From NCBI RefSeq assembly GCF_034190915.1, contig NW_026947490.1, positions 66,081,494 to 66,145,493 on the forward strand: a stretch of DNA of 64,000 nt, written 5' to 3'. A program made the position numbers and the translations under genes. Shown one piece after another: positions 26,330 through 64,000 of this stretch. Source of the stretch: Cavia porcellus (taxonomy: Eukaryota; Chordata; Mammalia; Rodentia; Caviidae). The notes under the pieces were generated by a model. The model did not search any database, was not told the origin of the DNA, and was given only the letters and a program-made list of their open reading frames with translations. Numbering within the stretch: position 1 is the stretch's first letter; every line of letters begins with the position of its first letter.

Positions 26330-26395
26330 TCAGCATAGTATTTACACCAGGGCAGGTGCTCAGTAAATATTTGCAGAATGAATGGATGGATGAGA
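26330..26395 (+). repeat. L2 LINE 3' end fragment
   Basis: gcaggtgctcagtaaatatt followed by tgcagaatgaatgg is the hallmark L2 terminus. Confidence 0.6.
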
Positions 26396-27094
26396 ACAAT
26401 CCATCAAGCTTCTAGAGGCTTATTTGCCTGATACAATACCAAGGTCTTGATGCGGTCAGAGGTCTGATATGAAGGTAGATGGGGCCATATTTGCTGTGCT
26501 TCAGAGCAGTTGGAAATGTCTCTAAATCACCTAAAACTTTGAGTTCATGGGTGTTTTTCACGTAAAAGTGCCCATGTCTCCCTCATGACCTGACGTCTCT
26601 CTTCAGGGCTTGTTAGAACAGAAGGGGGGACGTCTGAGGGAGGGGCAGGAAGTGAGAAGTTGAAACAGGAAGTGGACCTTGCCAGGCCAGTTGATGGGGT
26701 CTCCCTGGTGGAGAGGTGTGTGGGGCTGAGAGTGAGGTCTTCCCTGAGTCCTCCCTGTGGTCCGGCTACTCCCCAGGCTACTCCCCAGGCCAGGTGTGAA
26801 ATGGGGTGAGCAGCTGCTGTCGGGATGGGGGCTAAGTGGGAAGGAAGCCTGTTTCTTCCTGCCTGTGGGGAACAGAGGGGAAGTCGGAAATTCGCTTAGA
26901 GCCTTGGCAGGTACAAAATCTAGGAAAACCTGTGTTTAAAAGTATGCGTTCCGATCATTCCTGCTTCCCTGCTTGGTTATTCAGCAAGTTGAATAGATGA
27001 TTATGAATCATTCCCAAGTGTGGCTAATTAAATGTTTGATAAATAGAATTTAGCACTTTTCATCTGCAGAGAGCTTGCCTGACATTGACTAATT

Positions 27095-27180
27095 GAGCTG
27101 AACAAAGGTATCACCTTCATTTTACAGATGGCAAACCTGGCGAGGAGAAGACGTTTAAGAAAGCCCCTCCCCTAAAAATA
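27095..27180 (+). repeat. MIR core fragment
   Basis: ccttcattttacagatggc within a MIR-like context. Confidence 0.5.
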
Positions 27181-27544
27181 AATGTGTGTGCATGTAGGAG
27201 TAGGGTCTCGGGAGCGAGAAGAGCCGCGGTCACAGGGCCCCAGACAGGGGCGTTTCATTTAATCGTGCTGTTTATGACAGCTGCCACCATTGGTGCTGGC
27301 TGCCTGAGTCTGTTTCTGGGGACATTCCTGAGAGCATCGGTGAGGATTTACTGAGGGACAGCAGCAAAAAGTCAACTCGGGTGGAATTCAGGCTTTCTGT
27401 GCTGGAAAGGAATCGACAAGGGTGCAGTGGGAGGCGCCTAGGGTCCCCCAAGGTCCTTTCTCATCGGGTTGTCTAAGAGCTAGACCTTTTGGAGACCTGG
27501 GCTCCCGCAGGAGGCTCCAGAGAGCCAACGCCGGCTGCGCCACA

Positions 27545-27558
27545 GCGCCATCTGCTGG
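27545..27558 (-). promoter_or_regulatory. CTCF motif, perfect consensus match
   Basis: GCGCCATCTGCTGG fits all 14 positions of the reverse CTCF core (SYGCCMYCTRSTGG), so the motif reads on the minus strand. It sits in a local GC- and CpG-richer patch about 6 kb past the SVIL 3' end. Binding is not shown by sequence. Confidence 0.45.
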
Positions 27559-27989
27559 TCCTTCCCTTAAGCGCCGCTGGCCAGGGCAAATTAAGCGCCA
27601 GCTCAATCTGAGAGGTTAAGAACTGCTATAAATGTCTTAGAAGAACATTTCCACATTAGTAGCGACTCCACTCTCGCCTATCACCTCTGCGTTAAAGTTA
27701 GTGGTAGTGAAGAGATTTAGGTCCTGATTGAGTAGCCACTGGGAGTGAGATGTCACCCCTACCACCGGAAGTACAGGGAGTTTGATCGCGGGAGGGAGCG
27801 GGGAGCCCTCCATCCTGAGTGGGTGTTAGGAAACGTGTTGGAAGAGCAGGGAATGTGCGTGTCCGGGGTGACAAGCCAGGAAAGAGGCTGATGGAGACCC
27901 TGCATTGCCACAGCTTGGCCTCGTGAATTCTCTCAGGAGGCGCTTGGTCATCCTGCCATCTCTCCTATCCAGGGGGAAGTAGCTGGGGA

Positions 27990-28315
27990 CACTGCATTCG
28001 TTAGCTTTCTGCTCCTGTGACAAAATACCTGAGAGAATCAACTCAAAGGAGGAAAGCTTGACTCTGGTGCACAGCTTCAGAGATTCGGTCCATGGCTTTG
28101 GTGACATAGGACATCGTAGCTGAGCACATGGGAGAAGAGGCCTGTGCACCTCCTGGGAGCCAGGGAGAAAACAAGCACACCCTGGTTACCTCACTTCTTG
28201 TGCTAGACCCCCAGCTCCTAAAGGTCCCACAGTGTCTGGGTAGTGCCACAGGCTGGGGACCAAGCCTCGATGTGGCCCTTTGGGGGAACATTCAACACCC
28301 AGACTCTAGCAGGAC
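27990..28315 (-). repeat. MaLR-type LTR, reverse orientation
   Basis: ttcgttagctttctgctcct, gtgacaaaatacctgagag, then ccatggctttggtgacata and ctcctaaaggtcccacag; it ends in acccagactctagcagg. This is a reversed MaLR LTR pattern. Confidence 0.6.
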
Positions 28316-28779
28316 AATCTCATATCCTACTCCTCCCTCTGAACAGAGATGGATATGGGTTCATTTGTTCTTGGCTGCATTGCTTCTAGAGGGTTGATTT
28401 TCCCAACAGCTCCGAGGCCACTGCAGAGGGCACATGTGTCCCAGTAGCAAGGAAGACCTCCACCCCCAAAGTGGCTTGTTGTCCTCTGCCTTACACACAC
28501 GGAGTCATTCTGAAGATGAGTTGAAGCTGTCAACTTTAGATTTCAAGACATATCAAGACAGTCCTCCCCAAAAGGTCAATGTTCAGTATCCCCTGAAGCA
28601 CAAGCAGGCCACAAGCCGAGTTCCATGCATGATTCCTACTGGTGGGGTGCTGGCCTCTGGCCTGAACCCCAGGAAGCCTCAGTGTCTGAGGGTGCAAAAG
28701 CATCCATGGATTCCTCACCTCATTCAGTGGTGTAGGCCACCACATAGCCTTGCTTCAGCGAGAAAATCTTCCAAGATCG

Positions 28780-28920
28780 TCTCCACCCTTCGTTATTGAA
28801 TAGCTGCTGTATGCCAGCCTGGGCCTTTTGCAAACCTTGTCTCACTTTGCAGCCATCTGTGGTGCAGGGACTGGCACCATCAGTGCACTCTATAGAATGA
28901 AGCACAGAGCGTGGGTAACT
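28780..28920 (+). repeat. MIR SINE fragment
   Basis: ttgaatagctgctgtatgcc, agcctgggccttttgcaaac and cttgtctcactttgcagcc are in MIR order. Confidence 0.45.
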
Positions 28921-29192
28921 CCCCGGGAAATATGTCTTTCCTGCTGCTGTGTTTGTGAGGGCCAGCGGCTCCTCCAGATGTGCTGCCTCCAACACAAGTG
29001 AAACCAGGGAGAGATGGAGATACTCACTAACGTTCATCAGCTAACATTCATCAGTCAGTGATTGAGAATTCCCATCTGTTGTCCATGAGGAGGCAACTCA
29101 AATTCAGCGTCTCCCATTCCCCAGTGTGTGAATCAGAATGGAGCCCCCAAGAACCCCATCTGTACAATGATGTGTCAGCACCTCATAAGGTC

Positions 29193-29640
29193 AGGCCATA
29201 GTCCATGCAGTGTTGCTGTAACAAAATGCTTGAAGCTGGTGCATCAGGAAAATAAATTTATTAGTCTCATAATTCCAAAGGTTGGAAAGTCCGAAAACAT
29301 GGTGCTGGTGGCTTCCAAGGACCCTTTGCTGTGTCACAACCTGCTCAAAGAGTAGAAACAAAACTGGTCCTGTGTACAAGCGAGGCAGCAAGAGAACCAG
29401 AGGGGCCAGCTCGCTCTTTCCATAGCAACCCGCTCTGTGGTGGGGAGGAATCTACTTCCGGCCAGACTTTCCCCAGGCTCGGAAGGCAGCACCTGAGGGT
29501 AGAGCCCGTGCCTAATTACCTCCCTCTAGGCCATGGCCTAAAGGTCCTGCTACCTCAGCAAACTGGGCACCCAGCATCCAAGCACATGAGCCTTTTGGGG
29601 ACAAACCACATCTGTACTGCAGTGGCCATGCTCCCAAGGA
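29193..29640 (-). repeat. MaLR-type LTR, reverse orientation
   Basis: tgttgctgtaacaaaatgct, ataaatttattagtctcata, cacctgagggtagagcccgt and ggcctaaaggtcctgctacc match a reversed, nearly full-length LTR. Confidence 0.6.
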
Positions 29641-29906
29641 TTTGATGAAATCAGAGGAGGCAGCTGGTCCGGGACAGGTTCCTTCCCTAGGTTTCTCTCT
29701 AACTGTAGGAAGAGATGGTAGTGAGCCTGAGTTTGTATTACTCAATCATAATCAAATTCAGATGGAGTAGATAAACAAGAACCTGTACAGGTCTACATCT
29801 TAGCTGAGTCCCTTCAGTTTTGGATGTCTTAGCATTTTCTTAGTAATGCCCATTTTCACAGGGTCATTCAAAGGTTTTTTTGAAAGACGAATAAGCATTT
29901 TTTAAT

Positions 29907-29975
29907 TTAAATTTAAGCTCAGTAGTAATGTGCTTGCCTGAGCACTGGGTTCTATCCCCAGCACTGGAAAAATCT
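29907..29975 (+). repeat. ID-like SINE fragment
   Basis: agctcagtagtaatgtgctt, gcctgagcactgggttctat and ccccagcactgg: a degenerate ID head. Confidence 0.6.
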
Positions 29976-31984
29976 GAATCAAAAGTAAAAGAATGAAATT
30001 TATCATTAAAATAGCCATGTGGGGTTCAGACATGCTTACTATTTTCAACGTAGCAGAATAACTTCTTGTTTCGAGTGGCTTCCAAGACTAAAGCAAGGTT
30101 TAGCCAAGCTCCCTCCTGGCCACAAGTTAGGAAAAAATACTGTCGCGTGTTGTTAGCTAGAGATTTCAGAACTCTGACATCTTTGTGGACAATAGATTAG
30201 AAGAGGCTGTAATAAATCAGAGTTCTTAGTGATTTGAGTATGAAGGCACAGGACAGAAACACTAACACAGATATGCATCAGATAAACAGGGGACAAACAC
30301 CAGGAGCCCTGGAAACTCCGGATCACAGAGAGGGGGACACTGCCCACCTTCCTGACGAAGTCCAGGCCGGGCATTGCCTGGTTTTTCTCGTATCTGAAGC
30401 GGTCTGACCATTTCCAGTTTCTTCTCTCTTCTACGCTCCTCTTCTCGGCCCTCATGAGGCCTCCTGGCCATGTTGTCTTCCTAGCTGTGCTATCCTGGTG
30501 GCGTGGCCCGGCCTCCCCTCTCCCTGTGTGCCTTCCAAGTCTTCATCTGGGGCTGATGCTCGGGGCAGGCTCATGGGCAGTGAGAAATCCCACCAGTCCT
30601 TCTGGGCTCTTCCCTGTAGCCCCCCAATCCCTCTCCCTCTCTCCTTTCTCACCACCTGGTGAGGCTGCTTAGGGCCTCAGAGCTGCTGTACAGGTCACTA
30701 CTGGGCGGTAAGCAACAGAAATGTCACCACCTCACACTTCTGGAGTCAGAGTCTTGAACTGAGGTGCTGCCAGGGCTGGAGTCTCTTGAGGCCACTGCTT
30801 GCCTTGCAGGTGGCCGCCTTTTCCCTGTGTCCTCACACAGTCTTCCCTGTCTGTGTGTTCATCTCCATGTCCAGACTCCCTCTCCAATTGAGGCCACCAG
30901 TCATGGGTTAGGCCCACCCTACTGGCCTCATCTAATTTGGTTATCAAAAGAGCTTCCCGTGAGGTTAGCAGTTAAGGCACATTACTACAGAGTTTGGTTA
31001 CACTCCTCGGGACACTCCTCGGGACACCAGAGCCTAGGTACTTTGTAATCTGTTGAGCCTTATTGTTAGCACACATGCAAGAAATAATTGAATGAATAAG
31101 TAATACATATGCATACTGTGGACGAATATAAACCATTTCAAACAATGGACTCTGTGGTCCCAGAAACACACATCGGAGGATGATGTTGCTGATGTAGGGG
31201 TTGGATTTGAACCTGTGGAAAGATGTTCCCTCACCACTAGAGAAGAGGCTTCCCCATCGGAACCTCTACCTATGTCGCCACTGCAAACAGTTCTGCCCAT
31301 TAGCTCTTTGTGATGCTTGATGTTTTAAAGGGAATGGGCTCCTTTAGGACGGAACCACGGATGGAGGCAGAGAGGGAGGATGCCCGGTTTACCATCACCT
31401 CCTAGGGCAGACTCTGATGCTAACCAAGTCCTGCAGTTCCCAAATGTGTTCTCTAGTTACTTGCTTTTTGCCACATGCAGAAGCCAGTCATGAAAAGGTA
31501 CTGATTATGTCTGTCTCTGTCTCCGCCCCATTTTCTCGTTCTTTCTGTTCATATAAGCACAAGAATAAGGCTCCCTGGCAGGCTGTTGCTCAGTGTTTCT
31601 TTACCTATATGGAGCTGGCTCACAGATCTGATTACAGCCATCTGAAGGCCAAAGTGGTGCTTGGATAGCCAAGTTAGACTGGCTAACTCAGCAAGGGCTA
31701 ATAACAGGTAATTTACATCAATTTCCAGATAACACTAGTCAGTTCCAAGTCTCCTTAAGACACTTCCAGAACCCATGGCTTCAGATGTCAGGTGCATTTC
31801 CCATGGCCTGAGGAGGCAGCGAGGGGCATCAAGCTGGAATACCTCGTTCACAGAGCTGGGAAGTGACTGAGAGCTCCTCCCTGGGTCAGGTGGAGACACC
31901 GTCTTTTAAAACACGGTGGTAAGGAGGACTGGTGGTGCCATCTTTTTTGTTAATCCCAGCAGACTGCTGGAAGTTCCTTTTCCT

Positions 31985-32420
31985 GTGATCTTTAAATTTG
32001 GGTGTCAACTTGATTGGACCAAGGAATATTAGAGAACTGGTAGAGTGATACTTGGGGGACTGCTTCAAGGAGTTTCAGGTGGAGGTAGCATGGGAGAGTT
32101 CGAGGATGGAGTTGGGAAGAGGTGTCCTTAATGTGGTTGAGCACGTGCTGTTCTTACAGTGCTGTGGACATCAAAACTCCAGGTTCTTTGGTCTTTAGGT
32201 TCTTGGTCTTACTCTAGTGGACCCTAGCCTTGGACTAAAGAGTTACACACTGGTTTCCCTGTTCTGAAGCCTGTGGTCCTGGACAGCCATACAACTGCTT
32301 CCTAGGGTCGCCAGCTGCCACCTAGCCTGTTGTGAGACTTCTCAGCCCCAGTCACATGAGCTTGTTTTTCTAATAAATCTGTCTATCTGTCATCTCTTAT
32401 CTGCATGTCTATCCATCCAT
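31985..32420 (+). repeat. LTR-like interspersed repeat
   Basis: The head is gggtgtcaacttgattggac. The middle holds aaactccaggttctttgg and accctagccttggacta. The tail is ctaataaatctgtctatctg with a degenerate TCTA repeat. The order matches a common mammalian repeat whose family name I cannot give with certainty. Confidence 0.5.
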
Positions 32421-33024
32421 CCACCCGTGAGTCAACCACCTATCTTCTGGGTTCTAATACAGTTCCTACGTACCTAAGAATCCAGGTGCTTTCCTACCTG
32501 TCATAGATATCTGCAGCTCCGTCTGTCTGTCTCACGGGTTGTCCTATTCTCTCTAGAAGACTTCTCCACTCCTCTTTGGATACTACCTAAGGGACATATA
32601 TTCTTTCCTTCCCCATCTACTTGATTTTTTGATCTATAACTTCACTCTGGATGACAACATCCCTAAACTTTCATTTGTGTATTTTCCTATTTCTGTTATC
32701 ATCATGGTGCTATGAGCACCAGCGAGTATCTAGAACTTGATACTACTTATCAGAACGCCCACTTGATCCTTGCCAAAGTTTCCATAATGCAGCCAAGATG
32801 TCTCTTAAGGACACCAAGGAAGGGATGTTCAGCTCAGAGTCAGAACATGGTGGGGCCAGGAGGAGCCTACAGGCCCTGACCCTGGTGCAGGTCTTGGAGG
32901 GGTGGCCATGCGTGTGAGTTACTACGTCTAAGACCAGCATATGATTGCTGGGTATAGTAGACTCAGACTTAAGCGAAGCAGCAGTGGCGCTACCAACTCA
33001 CGATCCATCTGTAGAACATGGTTT

Positions 33025-33110
33025 TTTCTTTCTCTTTTTGTGTGGGCCTCATCAGGGCCTGGTGCATGCAAGGCAAACACTGTACCACAGCTGGAAGCTG
33101 AGCGCTGGAT
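33025..33110 (-). repeat. Reverse ID-like SINE fragment
   Basis: gcctggtgcatgcaaggcaa, acactgtaccacagctgg: reverse complement of a degenerate ID head. Confidence 0.5.
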
Positions 33111-33479
33111 TTGGTAGTTTAAGAATGTGTCAATGTGTGAATTTTCTAACCATGTTAAATTTTCCAGATGTCTTATCTAATTACATTTTAAAGGTACTGA
33201 GATCTTGAAATGTAGATACATTTGTAGAGTTGAGCTGATAAATGATGGTCTGTAGAAATATCTCTGTTGCAGAATTTAGAACTAATTTATGGGTCAAATA
33301 TCTGCCCATTTTATCTTATGACCCTATATGAAATCTAGCCCTAAAGTTACAGCAGTTGACATTTAATGACAAAAATATTGGTGTTACATTGACGAGTACA
33401 AGTACATTTTTTCTACACAGCAACATGCTTAGAATCCAACGTGAATCAATCTATTCACTGTTGTGATTATTCCGAAGTT

Positions 33480-33485
33480 TTTATT
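33480..33485 (-). terminator. SVIL: Distal poly(A) signal AATAAA of SVIL
   Basis: A minus-strand AATAAA about 870 nt past the stop. A CA cleavage candidate and a GT-rich downstream element follow it, so it is the best candidate for the main 3' end. Confidence 0.5.
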
Positions 33486-33548
33486 TTGGAAGCCTAGGTC
33501 ACAAAATGATGTGTAATGTTTACAACTGGTTTTACAAATTGAGATGTT

Positions 33549-33554
33549 TTTATT
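33549..33554 (-). terminator. SVIL: Middle poly(A) signal AATAAA of SVIL
   Basis: A minus-strand AATAAA in the context gggAATAAAaac, about 800 nt past the stop. Confidence 0.4.
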
Positions 33555-33960
33555 CCCACTATTTGACAGTAAAACTGTAAGCAATGTTCTCCACCAGCAT
33601 CATAAATGCAGAGCAAACTTTTCTGTATATAAACTGTACATAAAAACAAGGCACTATACATTTGGGGGGAGATAAGGTAGAAAGGTTGATTCATGTAGAT
33701 TCTTCAGAGTCCACACCAGTAAGTACAAATTCTCTGTTCGTTTTAGCACCGGAAGCAGCATTCAGAGCAAGTCAGCCTAACTCAGAAGGAAGCTTCTGAA
33801 CGTGTACGAAACTACAGGTGGGCGGCAGACCGAATTCAAGGGAAGCCATTCCCACTACCTTGTAACAATCTTTTGACACCAAAAAAGAGAGAAAATTTAA
33901 AAGTGAATGAATACATATTGCTTTGTTAAATACATAGTTGATTTATATGGTGTCTATATA

Positions 33961-33979
33961 AATATATATATATATATAT
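33961..33979. repeat. (TA)n run inside SVIL 3' UTR
   Basis: About 19 nt of TA dinucleotides. Confidence 0.9.
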
Positions 33980-34127
33980 TTTAGAATTCACAAACTATCA
34001 AAATAACACTTTATAAAGAGAACTGCTTCAAAAAAAGAAAAGTACAAAGGCAATGCCTAGCTGGAACAAAAGGGCAGGCAGCCACGGCCACTGAGGGATC
34101 GCTGTGGAAGTGCATCTGATGCAGACT

Positions 34128-34133
34128 TTTATT
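34128..34133 (-). terminator. SVIL: Proximal poly(A) signal AATAAA of SVIL
   Basis: A minus-strand AATAAA hexamer lies about 220 nt past the stop codon, followed by a GT-rich stretch (minus-strand cagtggccgtggctg). Its use would give a short 3' UTR. Confidence 0.5.
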
Positions 34134-34350
34134 GACATCGCCCGCAGAATTGTGGAAAGCAAGTTTCCAAAGAGTCCTCCTAGACATTTACAAAATACAC
34201 AACTCCGCGACAAGCAGAATCATTATAAGGTCAAGTTTGGAAAAACTTCGATTTAAGAACACTTTAAAAATGAAACAGTCCCCCAGACCTCGGGTTTTCT
34301 GGTGCATCGGCACTGAAAATGCTGCCATGGGGCCGCGGGGTTCATCTAGC

Positions 34351-61908
<27,558 letters not shown>

Positions 61909-63059
61909 CTAGCTTTAGGTTTTCATTTTCTCACTAAGTGACTCAGGCGCCCAGGCTGGGCTTGAGCTTGTGGCTCTCCTTGCTGCAGCTGCAGTCATTA
62001 TCAGGCTTCCAGCTCCTCACACCTTCTCACACCACCTCTCCCCTGAGGTGGACTCACAGGATCTTGGTGAGGAAGCATCAGGCACTGAGTAGAGGGTCCC
62101 CCACAGATCCCAGGAGCCTCCTTGCACTCAGCCACTGGTGCTTATGGGGACAGCTTATTCCACTGCCACAATGCCCCTAAGGTTAGTGGGCTGCATCTGT
62201 CCCTCTCATTCCTATCCCCGTGGCACTTGGAGTGTAATTCTCTCTCTGGAATAGTGCAGCTATGGCCCTGGAGAATTCACAAACCATCACCCAAGCCTCC
62301 TTGCCAGATTAATGGTTCTCTTGACAAAATAGCTTTTCAGTTCTCTCACGTGCCCCCAAGGGGGTTCCACTCATCCTATGAACCCTCTGAGAAATAAAAA
62401 CCCACAACTTTGAATAGTACATTGAAATAAAACAGCCCTGCCAAGCCATCTGCAACCCTGGAATCTCCCCATGTCTGTGGGCAGAAGAGAAGTGCGGTGG
62501 GGGTGGCAGACCTAGCCACACGACCTCTCCAAGGACTGCTGCCACCACTCTCAGCTTCCAAGTGTGCAGGGCTCTGTGTCTTTACATGTAACACCACGGC
62601 GTGTGTGTACTAGTGAAAATACATACATACACACACAAGAGGTAACTAAACTGTATGGCCCATGTTTAATGTATTACAGGAAAGGACACATTGCCATGAA
62701 CCTCCCTCAAAATCCCCCTCACTATGAACATGCTTATCCCTTTGTTGTTGTCACTTAGGAAGCACTCACTCATGAGTGTCTTTACGAGGTGTGATCAAAA
62801 ACCCGATGAATGCTATCACTGCACAGACAGCAGGCTGGTCAAAATACCATGGTGTGGACTTATTGACCTTTTTTATGGAACCTGGCACCGTTCGACTGCT
62901 GGTTCTCTCTAAAGTCAAAACGACCATAAAATGTAAACACTTTGAATTGATTCAGGGTGTGAAGGTAGCCACAGCAGTGTGACTAAAGACACTCATGGAA
63001 GAGAATTTACAGAACTGCTTGAAGAGGTGCAAGAATGCCACACATAGGGAGGATGCCAT

Positions 63060-63462
63060 AGCTTGTGTCCAGATGTCCCCCCAAAGCCCATGAGGTGGGC
63101 TTTTCTGAGGTGGCTGGATCTGGGGTGTGATGCTGGGATCAAGGACGTGATGCCGGGATTGATTCACGACTCCATGCTGGGATTAAGGGTGTGAGTGCAC
63201 CTGTCCTAAGGGTAGGTAGCCTGGGTAAGATCTCACGGACAGAAAGAGGATAACTGCTTATTGCTTCTGCTGTTGCTACTACTGTTTGTCTTCTGCTGCC
63301 TCCTACCCATTCTGCCCTTCGTCTCTACCAAGCCACTCTGCCTTGGGCCAGCTGATTATGGACCAGAACCTCCACAAACTGTGAGCTAAATAAACCTTTC
63401 TTTCTTGAACTCTGGGTGTTGGGTAGTTGTCTCAGCAATGAGAAAAAAGTAACTAAGACAGG
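63060..63462 (+). repeat. MaLR-type LTR, antisense in SVIL intron
   Basis: gatgtccccccaaagcccat, gctgattatggaccagaacc, tgtgagctaaataaacctt and gtaactaagaca at the end. It holds a short run of diverged (gtgatgctgggatcaagg)-like units near 63125-63195. Confidence 0.6.
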
Positions 63463-63716
63463 GGAATATTTTAAGAGACATTAATAGCAATGTATCTTTT
63501 ATTGTAATAAATTATTTTTAATTTAAAGATTCAGTTTATGTTTTGATTACACCTTGCATGTTTAAATTATGCATATATTTATGCATATGTGTAAATTAAA
63601 TTATGAAAAGTAACAGGTAGGGAGAAGGGTGAGAAATGGTTAGATCATGTATGTTAAGTATGCTACATATAAGTATGCAACATACCCCAAGTATGTTAAG
63701 GTTAAAATGGCAAATC

Positions 63717-63877
63717 TTTTTTTTTTTTTTTTCATTTTGAGACAGGGTATTACTATGCAGTTCAGGCTGGCCTTGAGCTCACTTTGAAGTCCAAGCTGGT
63801 CTTGAATTTGCAACAATCCTCCTGCCTTGGCCTCCTAAGTGTTGGGATTACAGGAATGTACCACCACGCTTGGCTAT
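63717..63877 (-). repeat. Reverse B1 SINE with internal duplication
   Basis: A T tract, ttttgagacagggtattact, then two tandem versions of the caggctggccttgagctcac / caagctggtcttgaatttgc block, and gtgttgggattacaggaatg. The internal duplication is a B1 trait. Confidence 0.85.
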
Positions 63878-64000
63878 AAATCATTCATTTTTTAAAGGTC
63901 AGAAATGGAAACATGTTGACTGAAACAAATTGGACAAACAGAAGTATGCAAAAAGTGTATCAGGAGCAGCTTTTAGAAAAATTCTGGAAGAGATGGTGCC

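Larger units (their letters stand above)
1..33450. other. Intergenic flank downstream of SVIL; no gene supported
   Basis: No open frame here matches a family I recognise, none joins others through GT-AG boundaries, and the longest frames are low complexity or fall in repeats. The stretches 1-3340, 4200-5950, 6250-10340, 14140-16080, 21700-23200, 25400-26320 and 29980-31980 hold nothing I can name apart from the microsatellites and motifs listed separately. In human the next gene on this side of SVIL is a lysozyme-like gene; no trace of its exons was found here. Confidence 0.7.
33460..34350 (-). other. SVIL: SVIL 3' UTR (distal end approximate)
   Basis: The roughly 890 nt after the SVIL stop are AT-rich, free of named repeats except a (TA)n run at 33961-33979, and contain three AATAAA signals on the minus strand. 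The last signal is followed within 30 nt by a CA-rich cleavage candidate and then a GT-rich element (minus-strand gttgctgtgtag) near 33420. The 3' end position is an inference. Confidence 0.6.

Noticed and set aside
26762..26788. Tandem ggctactccccag duplication
   Set aside because: Two copies only; no function suggested.
31008..31035. Tandem 12-nt duplication (acactcctcggg)
   Set aside because: A single short duplication with no further structure; ordinary slippage.
1..33450. Possible lysozyme-like gene exons, expected downstream of SVIL by human gene order
   Set aside because: None of the frames shows lysozyme motifs; the gene probably lies further left.

Overview
The window is mammalian nuclear DNA from a rodent. 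It holds intron-rich GT-AG gene structure and many tRNA-Ala-derived ID elements, B1 monomers, B1-ID dimers, MIR, L2 and MaLR-type LTRs. I see no mouse-type B2 or B4 elements. The intact ID copy and the B1-ID dimers fit a squirrel-related or other non-muroid rodent better than mouse or rat. The species cannot be fixed from the sequence alone.

Only one protein-coding gene can be supported. It is SVIL (supervillin), on the minus strand. The window carries 17 consecutive coding exons at 61759 down to 34351, encoding the last 874 residues, plus a 3' UTR that runs to about 33460. Every boundary follows GT-AG, and all exon lengths and phases join into one uninterrupted frame. The fragment covers the end of the N-terminal region, five gelsolin-like repeats and the C-terminal villin-type headpiece. 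The N-terminal half and the promoter lie beyond the right edge; 61760-64000 is intron.

From 1 to about 33450 the window is the flank downstream of SVIL. I find no credible gene there. It contains old interspersed repeats, microsatellites, a long polypyrimidine tract, an unannotated AT-rich block at about 13480-14130 and a perfect CTCF-consensus match at 27545-27558.

The observations most worth testing are: (1) the last SVIL intron is only 96 nt, a multiple of three and free of stops, so retaining it would insert 32 residues inside the headpiece; (2) one SVIL exon begins with GTGAGT directly after its acceptor AG, the signature of a recursive-splicing exon, and the same acceptor overlaps a CTCF-like motif; (3) a 57-nt inverted repeat with 3 mismatches lies within one intron; (4) the intronic LTRs that can be oriented are almost all antisense to SVIL; (5) two SINE insertions have perfect target-site duplications.
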